Assembly: GCA_040954595.2 (NCBI GenBank)
Contig: CM082580.2
Span: 10,044,001 to 10,108,000, forward strand
Direction of reading: 5' to 3'
DNA from: Balanoglossus misakiensis
Lineage: Eukaryota; Hemichordata
DNA length: 64,000 nucleotides
The position numbers and the translations under genes are program-made. The notes under the pieces were generated by a model. It did no database searches, was not told the DNA's origin, and saw nothing but the letters and a program-made list of their open reading frames with translations. The first letter of the stretch is position 1. Every line of letters begins with the position of its first letter. Shown here one piece after another: positions 50,165 to 64,000 of this stretch.

Positions 50165-50983
50165 GCGGCACTACTCCCATATTTGGACTGAAGTACCTTT
50201 GAACTTTCCAAATCATGTGTTTGAAATATCGTGATGGCTCACGACCTCCTTGACCCCTTACCCGTTCGCTGAAAATTGGCCCGTCGTAGCGCGGTAAATC
50301 ACCGTAATGGCTGGTGCAGAGATAGGTCGTTAATTGCAAGAAAATGACGCTAAAAATGGCGGATTTTTTCGTTATCCCAATAATTACTTTATAATACCTC
50401 AGAAAAATTGATTTTTCTTTTTCTTTCGGTGTTTTTAACTGAGATAAACCGCTTCTAAAAATGTGTTTACATGACAACGGCGAGGGTTGCGAACGCCATG
50501 TTTGCAGCGCCCGCGTGTTCGAAAGCGAGGCTCCGGTGATGATAAAATATGCAAATTCACTACCCAGTTACTCGACTGACGACAACAACTTACAGTACAA
50601 ATTACGAACGCAGACAATGTCAAGAGTACTTTGTTGTTTTGCTGTAGCACTGTATTCGTTCGAAAAAACCCGACTACCATCTGTCCACTGTTACGACTGG
50701 GCAGTCATCTTAGCCTCTTCTTCGAAACGACATCAGATTTATGGGATGTGGTTGTTTCGGTCTCCCGCGAAGTGCATCTTTTCATAAAAGACACGCGATT
50801 AAATGACGTCATATAGGATGCGTTCCAGGATAGCGGTGGTGGTAAAAACTGCTTCCCCTGTGCAGTTGATGCCATTGGAACCTTCTTTGGAAATTGGTAT
50901 TCCAAGAAACTGTCGACCAATATTCAATACACATGGCCCAGCTATACACCTAAAGGGCGCAGTCTGTTCTTGTAACATATCCT

Positions 50984-53900
50984 TTACAAAATGCGCATCG
51001 TTTTGTCTTTGGCGTCGATGGACAATTGACTGTCCTTCCCGGAAACCGAATGTGTCCATAGCTTGACCCTTTGTCTGACGCTTCCTTGCGGCGAATCCCT
51101 TTTCCCGATGATCTTATTGCCGATGATTGTCGTTTCGATTAGATCTGTTCCCGAGCCCTTATCGACGTGACTTTCCAATATGGCCGCCTCGACTTTGCTG
51201 GGTATCGACTTTGTGTTCAGTTTCACGTTGTACCGGATGTCTCTGCAGGCCAGCTTTCGATAAATCTGACGGGGAAACAATTGAAGCGACTTGATTTAGT
51301 TTTAGTCGATGCGCATGGGCAGAAGCGTGGTCGAATTGGGGGGAAATATTGGGTGGACGGGACGTGTAAGGGAACGAGTCAGACAGACAGACAGACAGAC
51401 AATCCGTAAATTCTAAAAACCCATTAAAATCTGTCGGGTCCGCCATGCGCACTGGCTGACAGAAGCCGTTGAGCTAATACGAACTGCAGAAATGTACCAC
51501 ACCAAAATACACACACTTAAACGTGTTTCATCTGCAATCTACCTATTCGCAAGGGACGCAAAAAGAAGGCCTGATTCGTGATCCTGCACAGTTTGCTCTG
51601 CATTGACGTAATCATGACGACAGGGACGCAATACAGAGAGTCTTTATTATAATACGTGCTACGTGTGAACACCGCTATATCTAGTATTTCCCTTTTCCGA
51701 GAATATCTTAAGAGAGGACGTGTTAAATTTAATACCGAATTTCTGAAATTCGCCGCCGATTTCTTGGAAGTACCGGAAAGATAAGTGAGAGATAAATATC
51801 ACATTTTCTCGTTTCCATTTATGTAATAAAACATGAGATTTAATATCAACGCCGGTGATTTGTCTATAGCTTCCATGCACTCAACACGCGACTGTTTATT
51901 GATTGCCGCTGTGCTACAGGTGTACTCCGTGTGAAATGTAAGTGTATGAACGAACATGATGCCGTCCCACAGTCAAGCAAATCGTGTAAAACGCCAAAAT
52001 TTCTTACTACTGTGCAAATTAATTTTTTTTAAATTAACGGTAACTGACAAATTCTTGTAACTTATAATGTTATGATCAGAGGCACAAAATGGTTATGTGT
52101 TAATTCACTGCAGATTTTGTCTGAGCGACATGTACTTTCTGAGCGGCCACACCCACAGTCTCGAGCAACTCGATTGGTCAAGCCTGCATCAAAACACTTA
52201 CCATGTAACAGGGGAATGTCAGTAGACACAGCGGCGAGCAGATGACCCACAGGGGACACGTCTGGTCCTTGAATCTGAAGACAGGGGAATACTTTCGACA
52301 GTTGGAGATGGTGATCTTCCCGAATCCGCACCGGCAGTCCTCCAGTCTGTCCTGGTCTTCCTGGATTTGTATTTTGCTGCACAGGTATGACGAAATCGAC
52401 GATCGGAAATCAAACTGCCAAACGAAGAGAGAGGGAGAGAGAGAGAGAACGTGTAAGGGTAAAATTACATTATCCAACTATCTCATCTGGAGTGTGTGTT
52501 CAGTAAAATCGCTTTCCTCCTATTTATACGACCTTTCTCTTGTCGGCTACTTAACCCCCTTCCTGTAAGGCCTACAGTGTTTGCCCCTACACTTTGCACT
52601 TATAGACACCTGATTCAAATGGACTGATGGCACTTATTCCTGGAAGAACTTTTTAGCATGTTTAGTACACACACGAGGACATGGTAAGTTCAATATTGTA
52701 AAAGCAACAAAACAACGCTGTGGCTAATTGCCCTACATGACGCTAAGTTATTCTTTATTGGTGGCCTCATTCAGTTGCAACCATAACCTTCAATGACTCC
52801 CGTGTGTGTAGTGTTGAATTTGCCATAAATCTTGGTCGGTGTTTATCATGATGGATTTTAGGATTCCATGCATGCCGTGGTTGGCTCACTTTCAAGTTGT
52901 TGTCGACAGTTTGAGACGTAATAAACTAAATGCTGTTCAGAATTAATGTATATGCGGAGCGGGTAATGTTTGACTAGCATTTCAAATGATTCAAAGTATT
53001 CTAGGATTTCTCTCGGTCTCAGTTTCGAAGGGGATGCCACTCACCTCTAGGTAGAATTTCTTGTTTTGCCTCATCAGCTGTTTAGCTTCTTCCAGTCCTG
53101 ATCTGAGAATGTTTCTCACACAAGGGTGTTGTGAGTTCACGTACAGCAAAGCGTCCCCTGTTGAGAAAGTGAAACAGCGAATGAATGAACTGCGTAGTTC
53201 ATATTTGATCTACGTGGGCTATAAAACACACCTCGGAAAAGGTACGCCAGTGACAACAACATGAACCATAGACAGCAGCAGTATACTGTCTGTGTATGAA
53301 CTCAGTCGTGTATTTGAGTGGTCGCTGTGAACAATTACACGCAAGCAAGGCAAATCTACGCAAAACACATCTTATTCACGTCATTCCTAACACAGCCTTT
53401 CATCTTTTGATGGTTTCTTTTACGTCATGTAAAATATAAACTACGAACCATCCACCGCAATATCGCGTGACATGAGCAGCTGCGCGAAGCACGCACACAC
53501 GATTCAATAAACTCAACGACCGCCGCCCGCTTTTGTTCAAAAATTCAAATTTGTTGCTAATAAAGTTTCAAATATAAGTTAATGCCTACTAGTATGTGAA
53601 TCACTGACAGAAACCAATGGTTACATGCATGTATAATCATATACACATTCATTGTGTGATCATATATACATGTATAGTGTTGTATAGTGTTGCAAAAGGG
53701 GCTATTTCTGAACGGAAAAAAAATCATCATTCTTAATACTGCCAGATTTACTGCTCGCTGTAACAGAGTTTTGCACAATACGTCTGATTGATGCGTTTGA
53801 TGATCTCTGTGCGGTCGCTAATGGATCTGGTCTGTGCCACATAAAATGAAATCATGCACTTTTCGATAACAAGTTTGACCTGGTGCATGGTTGACGGATT

Positions 53901-56900
53901 AATCAATTAGTCGCGACATAAGCACCCATTAACAATAAGCTACGTGTCAACTCTATCGAATTCCGCCCAGCTATCTGGTAGGAAGCCGTCGCCATCTTTG
54001 AAGGTAATTATTATGTAAATTTATGCACAATGTCAGAAATGGACGAGATTGGGAGACTAAACTGTCTCATTAAAGATTAGGCCTAGTGGGCAATTTAAAT
54101 AAGTAAAAAGGGTGGCAACTTTTGCTTTTTAGTTATATTAACCCCTAACCCTTTCAACGCCATATTAATCAACTTGTAGTCTTTCAAAAAAATAAACCCT
54201 TGTAACTGTTTTCACCATTTTCCTCAAATGCTGATTAAGGCTTCCGTACAATGAAAAATTATGTCCACTTGGTAAGAAAAAGAACGGAAAAATTAGAGAA
54301 AATGGTCATTTAAAAAAAAAATGTTGCGCCGCATTTTGATGGATAAAATGTTGCGTTCAAAGGTTTGTAAAACTGCCCGGGGCCTCCGCCATAATGTCAG
54401 CGGTCTGTCGTGTGATAACACGTGCATGGAAGTGAAATCGGCGACGTTGGAACTGAAAACTCATCGGTGAAAATTCACGAGAAAATGCATTCCGATGGAA
54501 AGTCGTCGACTCCCTGCCCAGTCTCGAATGAATACGCAGCGGGTTTATTCACCATGGTGACGCATGTATTCGCGCTGTCGCCGTCGGCTGGCTACCACTC
54601 AAATGCGCTCAATATAATTCTCGGCTACCGGCAATATGACAAAGGTCTCGGTCTTCAGTCGTCTGTGTATTCTCGGATGACCAAGCACGTTCCTGGGGCC
54701 GGAGGTTGCAGAAGATCGCTGCGACGTTCGCTAACCCGGTGAGGGGGACTAAGTGGTATTTTTACAGCGCGCGATCAATCATAACCTGGTCGACGGTGCG
54801 GTGACGTCATCACCGAGGTACAGCATGTACTCGTGGACAAAATTATTTAAGCCCGCTCAATCTTTGCTGTATGCAACGCTAGGTGGATATTATATAGGAA
54901 AAGGTAAACAAATAAAATGGAGTACAGTCTCATAATTTTGTTTTCAAGGAAATAAAAATTCATTTGTTATCATAGAGTCAAAACGTATATTGTCGGCCAT
55001 GTCAGTTGGAACTATTTGTTGATCCGCATAATCCGGCATTTTCCATGCACGGACTACATAACATCATATATTTCCGCCACCCTAAGTCTCGCTCATCCGC
55101 GGTAAGCCAGGCGTATATAGCATGTCTGACACACACAGAGTAAAATCAATACCATTTTACGATCTAATTTAATTGAAACAACTTCTCAATTTCGAGAGGA
55201 TTATATTTCAGCAAATCGATTCGAAAACGTTTTGAAGCCTGGCGAAATGAAGATTACAGCCAAACATGTGCGCACTCACCGTGTTACGCGATACCACACA
55301 ATTATGAAATACTATAATGCTGAAAGAGATTCATATTGCTCTCTGAATTGTTACCATCAGATATTATCATTGCTATCCAGTATTTTCCGCCGCGTGACAC
55401 TGAGGCTGTGCTTGAACAGAAATTATTCAGCGAACGAGGATGAGCGACTGATAGTTATGTACGTTGGCAAACACTGGCAGGGCTTCGAAAGCTCATCAAG
55501 CTCAAACCCTGTGTTATTTGAGGTATTTCGATGAGTAGATTAATTTCATTGCGTTTCGTTGAGTTGGTCGCTTATGTCATTTCGATGATGGATCTTCGAA
55601 ACCGACCCCCCGTGACAGACCAAATGGGAGATTAGCGACGTTGTAAGCTAATCCTTTCCACTTTCCTCGAACGAGACACGGCGAATCGAAACTAGATCCT
55701 GCGGAATTGTTGTTCCACATTTCTCTTCTGGGTTTGATTGTGATATTCGATGAGAGCCATACGTTTGTTGGTCTTGCAATATCGAAGGAAATATGCATTA
55801 ACATAAACGATTAGGTTCTTGGCTTACAACGGAGTTTGATTTTTTTAAAATTAGCTTATACTTGGCGAAACAGCTGCCATGAATAAATTTGCATAACGTG
55901 TATGGGTGCTTGCAATACTTAGTCTGTCTGGAAGATTCCGTTGACATTTGACATTCTCGGCGTGCGTGCCAGCACAGAAAACGTCCATAACAAGGAAGCG
56001 TGCCCTTCGAAGACTTCATCAATTTACGAAGCATGTGTTTCTCGACAAGGTAAGCCACCCAACGACTCTATATTCGCCGCATTGTCTCTGACATCCCGGC
56101 ATTTGATAATTACGGCGACGGCTCCGGAGCAAACCGCCGTCGCCGGGATACAAAGTGCCCCAGGCGTCGTGTTCTTGACGACAGAGCCGCAGTGCGCCGA
56201 GCATTCTCATCTCCTCCTCTCAGAAGGGAACCCGCCCCCTACTGAGACATTATGGAAACCTGCAGTTAACTCCATTATCGCGATCAGAGCTTGTAGAGTT
56301 GTATTTCCTTAGAAACAGCCTAACCGGACACCCAGCGTCGAATTTCATGCGAAATTGCTGAATAAATATTATATGATCAGAACTCAATACGCTTTATTTG
56401 CACAGGAATTACGTCGCGGAGTTAGACGGCAAATATCAAATGTTAGAATATATTGGGAACGGTGACCCGGGTCCATAATAACTGGCAAAGTTTGTCTCGT
56501 TCGTATGAAATGAAAGTCTGGCGCCGTCTACTCTACATTACATTTTAAGCGAAATTTAGTTTCGTGTATGTATATTTAAAGTCTGAGAGTGCGGTGAATT
56601 AAGGAGGGAGGGGGAGAGAGGGGAGGGAGAGAGAGATGAACAAGAGAGATGAACAAAAGAGGCACAAACCTTCAGCCGTATAAACTCTAGCAGGAAAACA
56701 CACCTCCACTTTCTCCCACTGAAAGTCTACAAGGAATGGTTTGTTGAGCAAAGTTTCCGCCAACTCGTTTAGATCTTCTTCGGTGCGTACCTTCAGCTTC
56801 CTGCAAAGACGAAACGGAAACTGTATAGTTATACATAAAAACAATTTGGCCTGTTCTGATGTTGCTTGTTAGACGCATTTTCAGAAGCACTGCTGAAGAA

Positions 56901-59900
56901 AAAGTCATGAAATTCATTTCCACAAATTTTTCATTTTCAATGATTTGCATTTTATACGCTCTGTCGCCACCTGTGGACAAAATGACGCCTCGCTGAATTA
57001 GCACCTGTTATTCTTGGACGTTTTAGAAACTAACCACACGCGGATAATGCATAAAAGTTTTATACGAGTTTTATGGTTTCATTTTCTACCCTCGGCGCTG
57101 TTAATAGGGGCACTATCACGACTTCATTGCCGTACAAATGCGATTTCAGCGGATGATAAAAACTTTCTGTTGAAAGCCGACAACGCGTCAACACGCAACC
57201 TGCGCCGATGTCTCCTCAGTTGTGTGACACGCAGGTGCAGTGATATTAAAAAGTCGCTTCTAACGTGATGTCGTGATGCGAACCAATATTCGCCAGACGA
57301 TAAACTTCACGCACTTTTCTACAATGATCGTGTCGCGTCCTGCTTGTGACCAGAATAACAGCTACACTCATTGTCACTGTTTATTAATAAACGGGTGAGA
57401 CACCTGTTTATTATTTAACTTCAGCCACAATCAGAGGTTGATCAGTAAGCCCTAAGCTTATTTTTAAAAGATTGCACGTTGACGAAACATAGTACGTTCA
57501 TACGGGGTATTGAATCACGAAATTTCTCTCATAAAACCGGCTCTTTGATAGAGTCACAACATAATCTAGGGGGGATCGATAACTTTTTTTTCTTAACGTA
57601 CTTTCGACTGCGCACCGAACATAATTGTGTCGCGAGCGCACACATACTATATCGATCCAATGAAATAAGTGTCTGACGTCGACTTCAGATGATCTCGATG
57701 ACCTTCGAGTTGACCTTGGCCTTCAATCAGCCAGAACCCATCACTAACGATTAGGCTCGAGACAATAAGTGGAGGCCGGGCACTTTGGATGCGGGGTGCA
57801 TGTGTCATCAATTGCAAGTAATGGCCTCGTACAAAAAAAATATATTCGTGCAAATGTGGGAGGTGTATTTCTCTGGACAACAATTCACGACTGGAAATTG
57901 AAATAACACGATATTTAGGGATGATGCATGTCTCAATTTTGGTTGATGAGGAAGCAATCCGTCCGCCAGTGAGACACTTTGTAAAACTAAAGTAATCGTT
58001 ATTCACCGACCCAGTTTTTTTTTTGCTGATGCGTTCGCACGCATAAAATGATGACGTTCCTTTCCTACATCGATTTCTCCCCTTTCGCTGAAACGCACGT
58101 CAAAATCGAGTATGCGTTCTTGGGTATAGATGTCGGATGATGCGGCGTCGGTTGACGACTATCGAGTTTGAATATGGACGTCATTGGAGTCTGCAGTGAC
58201 CCTCATCTGTTTCAAATTCACGCGTCCGTTTTCACTCGCACGCGTTTATCGGGAAATTCGGACGTAGAAATCGTAACTTGGTCAATTAAAATAAGTGAAC
58301 TCAAGTACATGTACTGTGTTTCATCTCGGATGCACACAGTCTACAATTATAATAATATATTCAGCGCCTTTCAAAAGAGAAGAGAGACCACCGCCGGCCT
58401 AACAAATCATTGTACGACGTCTATGTTACAGACCTTTCAAAAACTCCCATCAAACATGTAATGGATCTCAAGTTGTGTTTAGCTGCGATTTTAAAATCCA
58501 TTATTTCGTTTAGAAATTGCGGAATCGCAGTGGTGCATCATGGGGCCATCTGCCCTGGCCACGTGCACGGTAATGTCTAATGGATTATCGTGACCTGAAG
58601 TTGGCATAGCTATTTGCAACAGGGTACAAACGTTTGTGTGTGGTTTAGCGTTGTATTTAACAAGACAAGTACTCTTGGAGTGGTATGTTTCGAAAAATGC
58701 CGAAACGTGGCTGTACACGTGCACCGTGCAAAGCTATATAGTCGTTCGTGTTTTTACGATGTCGAGTGAACATGATGACATGCAAAAAGAGAGTACGGTA
58801 CTCTTCTCTTGCACCTTTTGGATGAATTCATCTGAAATGGTGTTGGCAACCGTAAATGAAACACTTCCCTCTGAGCACATGCAATGTTTTGAGGAGCAAG
58901 GGGCGACAGAATACGGCCATGACGTCAGCGGTGACATATGTCACCTCGCAGGTCTATTGACAACATTCAAGTCGTTTATTCCGGGGCGTGAAAGAGTCCC
59001 ATGCGGCGCGGCACAACAATGGACATGTGTCCGGTGGCAATTACTGTGTTTACGATCACACGATCATCGATCGGTGACAATTCCACGGACAATTAACGTG
59101 AGCTACCTGGTTGGTTCCGCCGAGTAATATGCGACGAGCGGGCCCATGTGTGCGGCGACGTTCGCATTCGGCGCGAGTGTGGACGATGGTCGCAATAGAC
59201 TCTGTGATGGGATTGGGCCGGTTGGGGTCGGCATGGAAACCTTCACGAAAGCGTGCAGTTTTTGTTGTCCCACGTCACTGAGTCGTAAATGGCACACCTG
59301 TATATATTTAGTAGCCAACGAGACCACTTAAATTTAATTATCGGACACATAGTGTGCCCAGAATCATGGAACCTCTGGAAAAAAATAATATTTCCCTAAT
59401 CCCTCATGAGACTAACGTTCTATGCCCGTCTCTATCTCCGTCCCTGTCTCTTCTCATCGCTCGCTCGTTCTCCCCTCTCTCTCCCGCATAAATATGCGAT
59501 GGGGTGTTTCTACTGTAGGCAATGTCGCCTTAATTGGGAACGGTTGTTCCTCCATCATCTCTCAATCAGAATGAGCGCCACCATTATGCAATTTACTCTG
59601 AAGACGGGAATCGTTCTGTTAAACGAACACCTGCGATCTACATATTGAGAATCGGTGAACGTCACTCACACAGAAAGTGTACAATGATATATTCCGCTAT
59701 AGGCTTTGAATTGAGCGCAGCCAGGATCAGTGACCGGTAGGTCCACCGGTAACCATGGAAACAGTGAGATTAATAGAACATCCTTCTTCATTAACGTTTC
59801 CGGGGGTACGATAAAAGTGATGTGGATTTTTGTTTCAAATCCAGAGCTCGCCACGGCTCTCGATTTCAACGCATGCCGTGACATGTGCAGTGGGAATATG

Positions 59901-60393
59901 ACCGTGCCAAGTGAGTGCGTGACCGTGTTTGCTTTGCTGGACGATCGTAACCATAAATTACTTGCATGGGTCGATGAAAAGAGAGGGGCAGGTACGCCAG
60001 TCCATGGTGAACTCGCTTAGAAATAAATAAATAAATAAACAAACGACCTCGAGCCTGTAGCTAGAACAACGACAGGAGGAAATGCTGAAGGGATATATTA
60101 TGTAGGTCGCTGATTATTAACTTCAGAAACCAGAATTGAGCAGCGCAATTCCAGGCAGAGATTATTAACACTCACCCTTTGGCAGCCGACGGGAATTTCT
60201 TCCGATGGTAATCCGTGTGCAGGAACATGTTCACGTCGTGAAGCGGTCGCTGGTCGACCAGCTCGGATAGAAGCATTTGCTTCTCGTCGCCGAGCAGATC
60301 GACACGCAAGGTGTTGCGGACGGGGGTCTCCGCGGTCTCCCTGCACTGGTCCCGCAGTGAGTCTGATAGAATACCGAGTGCGACGTCCTCCAT
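50984..60393 (-). CDS. Gene G: paralog of gene F without PPxY motifs
   Basis: Five exons on the minus strand: 60176-60393, 56670-56800, 53045-53157, 52202-52414 and 50984-51265, phases 2,1,0,0, giving 318 aa. The exon plan matches gene F, with exon 3 identical at 113 nt, but the introns are up to 3.5 kb. Matching blocks are VNMFLHTDYHRKKFP (F: VNVFVHSDRHREEFP), TEEDLNELAETLLNKPFLVD, YVNSQHPCVRNILRSGLEEA, FDF at the start of exon 4, the hydrophobic segment CPLWVICSPLCLLTFPCYM (about 207-225), and IYRKLACRDIRY. After this the tails differ: G ends in a basic, Ser/Thr-rich 80-residue tail with no PPxY. There is no signal peptide. Function unknown. A further 3' exon cannot be excluded, but the frame stays open to a clear TAA. 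Confidence 0.84.
51380..51400 (+). repeat. (CAGA)n microsatellite
   Basis: About five CAGA units in the last intron of gene G. Confidence 0.85.
52424..52448 (+). repeat. (GA)n microsatellite
   Basis: An imperfect GA tract in gene G intron 3, just upstream of the exon 4 acceptor. On the sense strand it is a TC tract and may act as its polypyrimidine tract. Confidence 0.8.
53158..56669. other. Gene G intron 2
   Basis: Intronic by position. Open frames such as 54422-54742 and 55941-56312 show no domain, have no splice partners and were not accepted. No transposon ends found by eye. Confidence 0.5.
56801..60175. other. Gene G intron 1
   Basis: Intronic by position. The longest open frame (58636-59127, plus, 163 codons) has irregular composition and no recognisable motif, and was rejected. 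Nothing else supported. Confidence 0.5.
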
Positions 60394-63300
60394 CTCCGTG
60401 TCCGTTCCCGAGCGCTGTGTATGTATGTGTATGTGCGACTGAAAGGGGCAGCGACCCGTGCGTATACGCAGGACGCTGTTTCGCGGCGTACTTTTCGTTG
60501 TCGCGGGTTCTTAAATGCAGTGAAGCATGCAGCAGCTCTTTGGAAAACGCTGTTTACTTTCCGAGACCCAAACGTGGTGTGTAATTGATTCTTTCGAGTA
60601 CACGTCGACAATGATGGGCTGGCATATCATTAAACAGATTGCGGTGAAAGCACTCAGGATTTGTAATATTCCCCTTCCACAGTGCGTCTGAATTACAGAG
60701 CCAATGAGCGACCCGGTTCACTTGAGCCACGTGACCGTATTATAATACCGAGCCAGCACCCGCTCGACGTTCGCTTCACTCACCGACCTATGGAGGCGCC
60801 TATGACGTCAATCTGACGTTACAGAAATTTATGGAGCATGGAGAATGGGTACTTTACGGATTTCGGTTTCGCGCAAATCTTTCGGCAAGCACCCGACAAA
60901 GCGAAAAAAACAACAAGAGATTCAATAGAAATTTGATTAAATAATCTTTCAATTACTCAAACTGCTTAATGATCTGGGCCTCGACCTTCGGGGCATATCT
61001 GGATCCTGTTGCCAAATGTTCCTCCATGTTGCTCTGGCGAATTGTAAGCAGGATGCATCGTTTGAACACTGCTGTTTAGCAATGGGCGACAGCAGTTTAC
61101 AGAAAGCCAACATTTGCAAGACTCTCTTTTCTGAAACGCATGGTGCATTTTCCTAACATGTATTTTGCAGATTGCACATATTCATAGATGACTTGTGATC
61201 GCTACTGTGTATTTAGAGGTCAAATAAGCTTAGTCTAAGTCCCCGGAGGAGCGCGGTGTTTGATCAAGTAAACAGTGTTCCCTCAATTCCCTTTCTGGGA
61301 GTTTGATGTGTAAGTTATTAGATGATCTAGGGCCAATCTTGCAGCATTGTAATCGCAAATTTTGACGGGAACCATCTTTAGTTGCCAGTCGAGTGAAGCT
61401 CACACTGTGTCTACACTTACATCCGGGATACTCGATTCTTTTTAAATTTCTGGCAAAGAAAGATTCTGCTGTCATTGTTTCTTGATCAAACTTTACATGA
61501 TTAGATGATGGGAATTAGCTGGCGCACTGTATCAGCGCGCAATTCGGAGATCTTCGAAGAAAACAAAGGATCGCAAGAGGTGGTCGTCCCCAATGATCAT
61601 TCTTAAATGTCCGTACCCGATTCGAACAAATTAGCATAAATGGCGGGACCGGTCAGTCGTCATCTCGCTAAATGCCAACTGGAGCAGAAAATGAAATAGT
61701 TAGCGGAGAGGTATGTTCCCCGCGGACCCAATTGGACATGGTCTGCTTTGGGGGGGTCACGACTCGTCTGTATAGAATGAGGGTATGGTCTCGACCGACC
61801 TTTCTGTGTGTGCGAAGATTGATGTCACAGGCGGATGGATCACCGCGTAATCCCTGTTCGCATTTCGTAAATTACTCTCTACGTGTGAGGGGCATCTTTG
61901 GCAACTGAATATATGACTTGCTCGGAGACTAATTCAGGCTATCAGTCTTCTTGCTAGGTTTCCCTTCATTTCTTTCATTAAGCTCAGAAATTATCTACCG
62001 CGATGAAATGATGGCTTGATTGATGCCGGAGTTGCCATGGAATGTTGGCTATGCTCGCGTCCGCCATGAATCATAGAGACGCTGATTAATAAAACCGCTA
62101 GGTTCACTCTACCTTTCATTCTGTTATTATTATGGTTTAACTTCAAGACATGACTGATAGCCCGCAAACTACAGAGAACATTGATTGGGGATTCCGTTCG
62201 AGCTGAACCACATGGCGTTCTTTGAGAAAAAAATGATCCAGAATTTGCTTAAATTTATTTTTAGAAGTTTCATAAGACAGGAAGACTGAGTTTTACAGCT
62301 ATAGCTATACTGACATAGTATAGCCTTTTCTTCTTGACAAAATAATTTTCAAAAAACGAAATTGAACAGCAACTGCATCGTCTGCGACGCGAATACGTGA
62401 GATTAAACGTGCGCTTCCAACAAACAAGCCAGGGCGAGCGTGACTGTACGTCATTCTTGTAAGATTACAATAATATCAAAGGAAATGTCTCCTGTGCGGT
62501 GTGCTCCAGATGATTGATGTCATTAGGAAGCGCGATAGCAGTGATGATAAGCGAACGACATGCGAGGCGGGAAATGAAATACACTGATGTGTACCATTCC
62601 ATTTTACTTCCCAGTTGGAAAGTGACTTCGTTTCTTGACAATTTACGAGCTCCGTCGGCATGCCGTTGTTCTGTGTACCGGCTTTCGTTTCTTCGTCGTG
62701 TACTCCTCGCCAGATATTTACTCCGGGGCCTTATTAATTTTCTGCGTTAAAATGTAAAAGAAAGGACTAAGAAAATAAAAAAATCCATGTTTTATTGAGA
62801 TGTAGTCATACAGAATAGAATGAATCGGTGACTCCTCCTTGAATGCGACGAAGGCGTTTATCGCCTGTCGCCGAAGGTCGAACGGATTCTCGGTGCGATG
62901 TCGTCAGAGACAAGGCGCCATCAATCAGGGAGGAAAACGTGTTAAAAACACGGCCGTATATTTCGGCGTTAGCGTCAGCGTGACCAAGTGCAAGGTCGAT
63001 TATTTGAGATAATACCGTAATAAATGAGGAGAGAGAGGAAATGGAACACCAGTAAAGGAACCATTTATCATATCAGGATGTGTAATAACGAGCCTCCGCT
63101 CGCACCCTTCGATTTATGCTGCGGGTTAGGATATCAGTCACTTCAAACCATCTCCGTAGCTAACTAGACGGAACCTCTTGTTCATAAGTCTGACGTTTCC
63201 ATCTATTCGCTCACCTGCATTAGCCGAGCGCGTTACTTATCTCGTCCGATGACAACTGAATCTTTGAGGCAAAAGCTCCCTAACCTTGTTTTGAAAAAAA

Positions 63301-64000
63301 AATCGCTTGTCAGAGAATCTGTTCATGATTCTTCATATAGGTACGTAGGTGCCAAAATATGTAGTTGTGGAGAAAACGAGCTGTGCACTCAACAATGCTT
63401 TCTCTGGCAACCGCCGTTATCACGCGCCTTATTTTTTGTATTGTCAAAAGTTGTCATGGTAACACGCAGCGGAATACAAGTAGGGGTTGTGGTATAGCCT
63501 TGAGCCACAACATCAAACTGATTCAAATCTGTCAAAGGATCGTGCTCCAGCACTGAACCAAACCAAGCGGTTATAAAATGCACGGGTAAAGCCCAATGTC
63601 AAGATTATTATTTGCGACATTGGGTGTCACGTTTCATCGCGAGATTCAAACTCGATGCAGAATATGCACGACCTTCTGCTAGTCATGTTCAGAGCACGTG
63701 AATTGTGTTTTTTGACATCAACCGAACATTTCGCAAATACCGGTCTTTATGTAAAATAAAATAAAAAGGAAAAACAATCACCAACGCCACATTGCCAGGG
63801 ACTGCAAAATAAACCCAGCTTAATAAAGAGATTGATAAGTTGAGGCAGAGAACTCCTCTGAGGCAGTTTTCTAAATCCCAGTAGTGTTAATTTGTACAAT
63901 GGGTAAAAGCGTAAACAATTTAGTGGATGCTCTCAAGTATTATAAGCCGATTGCCTTGACTCACGAATATACTGCCTTTTCAGGGATATTCAAACAAAAA
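60394..64000. other. Region upstream of gene G to the right edge
   Basis: The presumed promoter of gene G lies within the first few hundred bases. A CACGTGAC E-box-type site at about 60728 and a CCAAT at about 60702 are present but unproven. Beyond that I see no exon, RNA gene or repeat array on either strand; open frames of 60-80 codons are uninformative. Confidence 0.5.

Larger units (their letters stand above)
49801..50983. other. Region between the CXC repeat gene and gene G
   Basis: Contains the right 28-bp direct repeat and the 3' UTR of gene G. On the minus strand near 50180 a CCAAATATGG element sits just upstream of the repeat, superficially like CCAATATGGCGG near 48017 on the plus strand. 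No coding exon accepted. Confidence 0.45.

Noticed and set aside
54422-54742. 106-codon frame in gene G intron 2
   Set aside because: No similarity to anything recognisable and no promoter or splice context.
58636-59127. 163-codon plus-strand frame in gene G intron 1
   Set aside because: No recognisable motif, irregular composition and no flanking exon evidence.

Overview
The window reads as animal nuclear DNA. Genes are split by canonical GT-AG introns, several products are cilium or flagellum proteins (KIF17, CFAP69), and the palindromic motif ACATGTAC recurs across the window. That mix, the small gene spacing and several small tandem gene families fit an invertebrate deuterostome such as a lancelet, or another marine invertebrate. 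The species assignment is inference. No bacterial operons, rRNA, tRNA or CRISPR array were seen.

Layout from left to right. (1) 1.6-4.2 kb, minus: the motor-domain exons of a KIF17/OSM-3 kinesin whose remainder runs off the left edge. (2) 8.05-8.75 kb: a short non-autonomous DNA transposon with 14-bp inverted ends. (3) 10.2-12.9 kb, plus: a complete nine-exon HSD17B14-like short-chain dehydrogenase. (4) 14.0-26.6 kb, plus: three consecutive genes, here called A, B and C. Each encodes a signal peptide, a tiny ectodomain ending in tryptophans, one membrane helix and a very acidic, low-complexity cytoplasmic tail. They share intron positions and phases; gene C carries a recognisable WBP1/VOPP1-type Cys-rich domain. 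(5) 28.8-33.5 kb, minus: two paralogous secreted Cys-rich proteins (D, E) with identical internal exon lengths, plus an orphan extra first exon. (6) 34.4-41.6 kb, plus: a complete 22-exon CFAP69. (7) 42.5-45.0 kb, minus: gene F, a membrane-associated protein with two PPxY motifs. (8) 48.3-49.8 kb, plus: a frameshifted repeat-type gene ending in a tesmin/TSO1-like CXC domain. (9) 51.0-60.4 kb, minus: gene G, a paralog of F with matching exon structure but no PPxY tail. The last 3.6 kb shows no gene I can support.

The most interesting material is not the conserved genes but three local families: A/B/C, D/E and F/G. I assembled each exon by exon from reading frame, splice sites and phase. Genes A-C look like a tandem expansion in which a WBP1-like ectodomain has shrunk while the tails have grown. 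F carries WW-domain-binding PPxY motifs and G has lost them. KIF17 and HSD17B14 lie head to head, as do gene E and CFAP69; CFAP69 and F converge. All exon models are predictions from sequence alone, with no transcript support available here.
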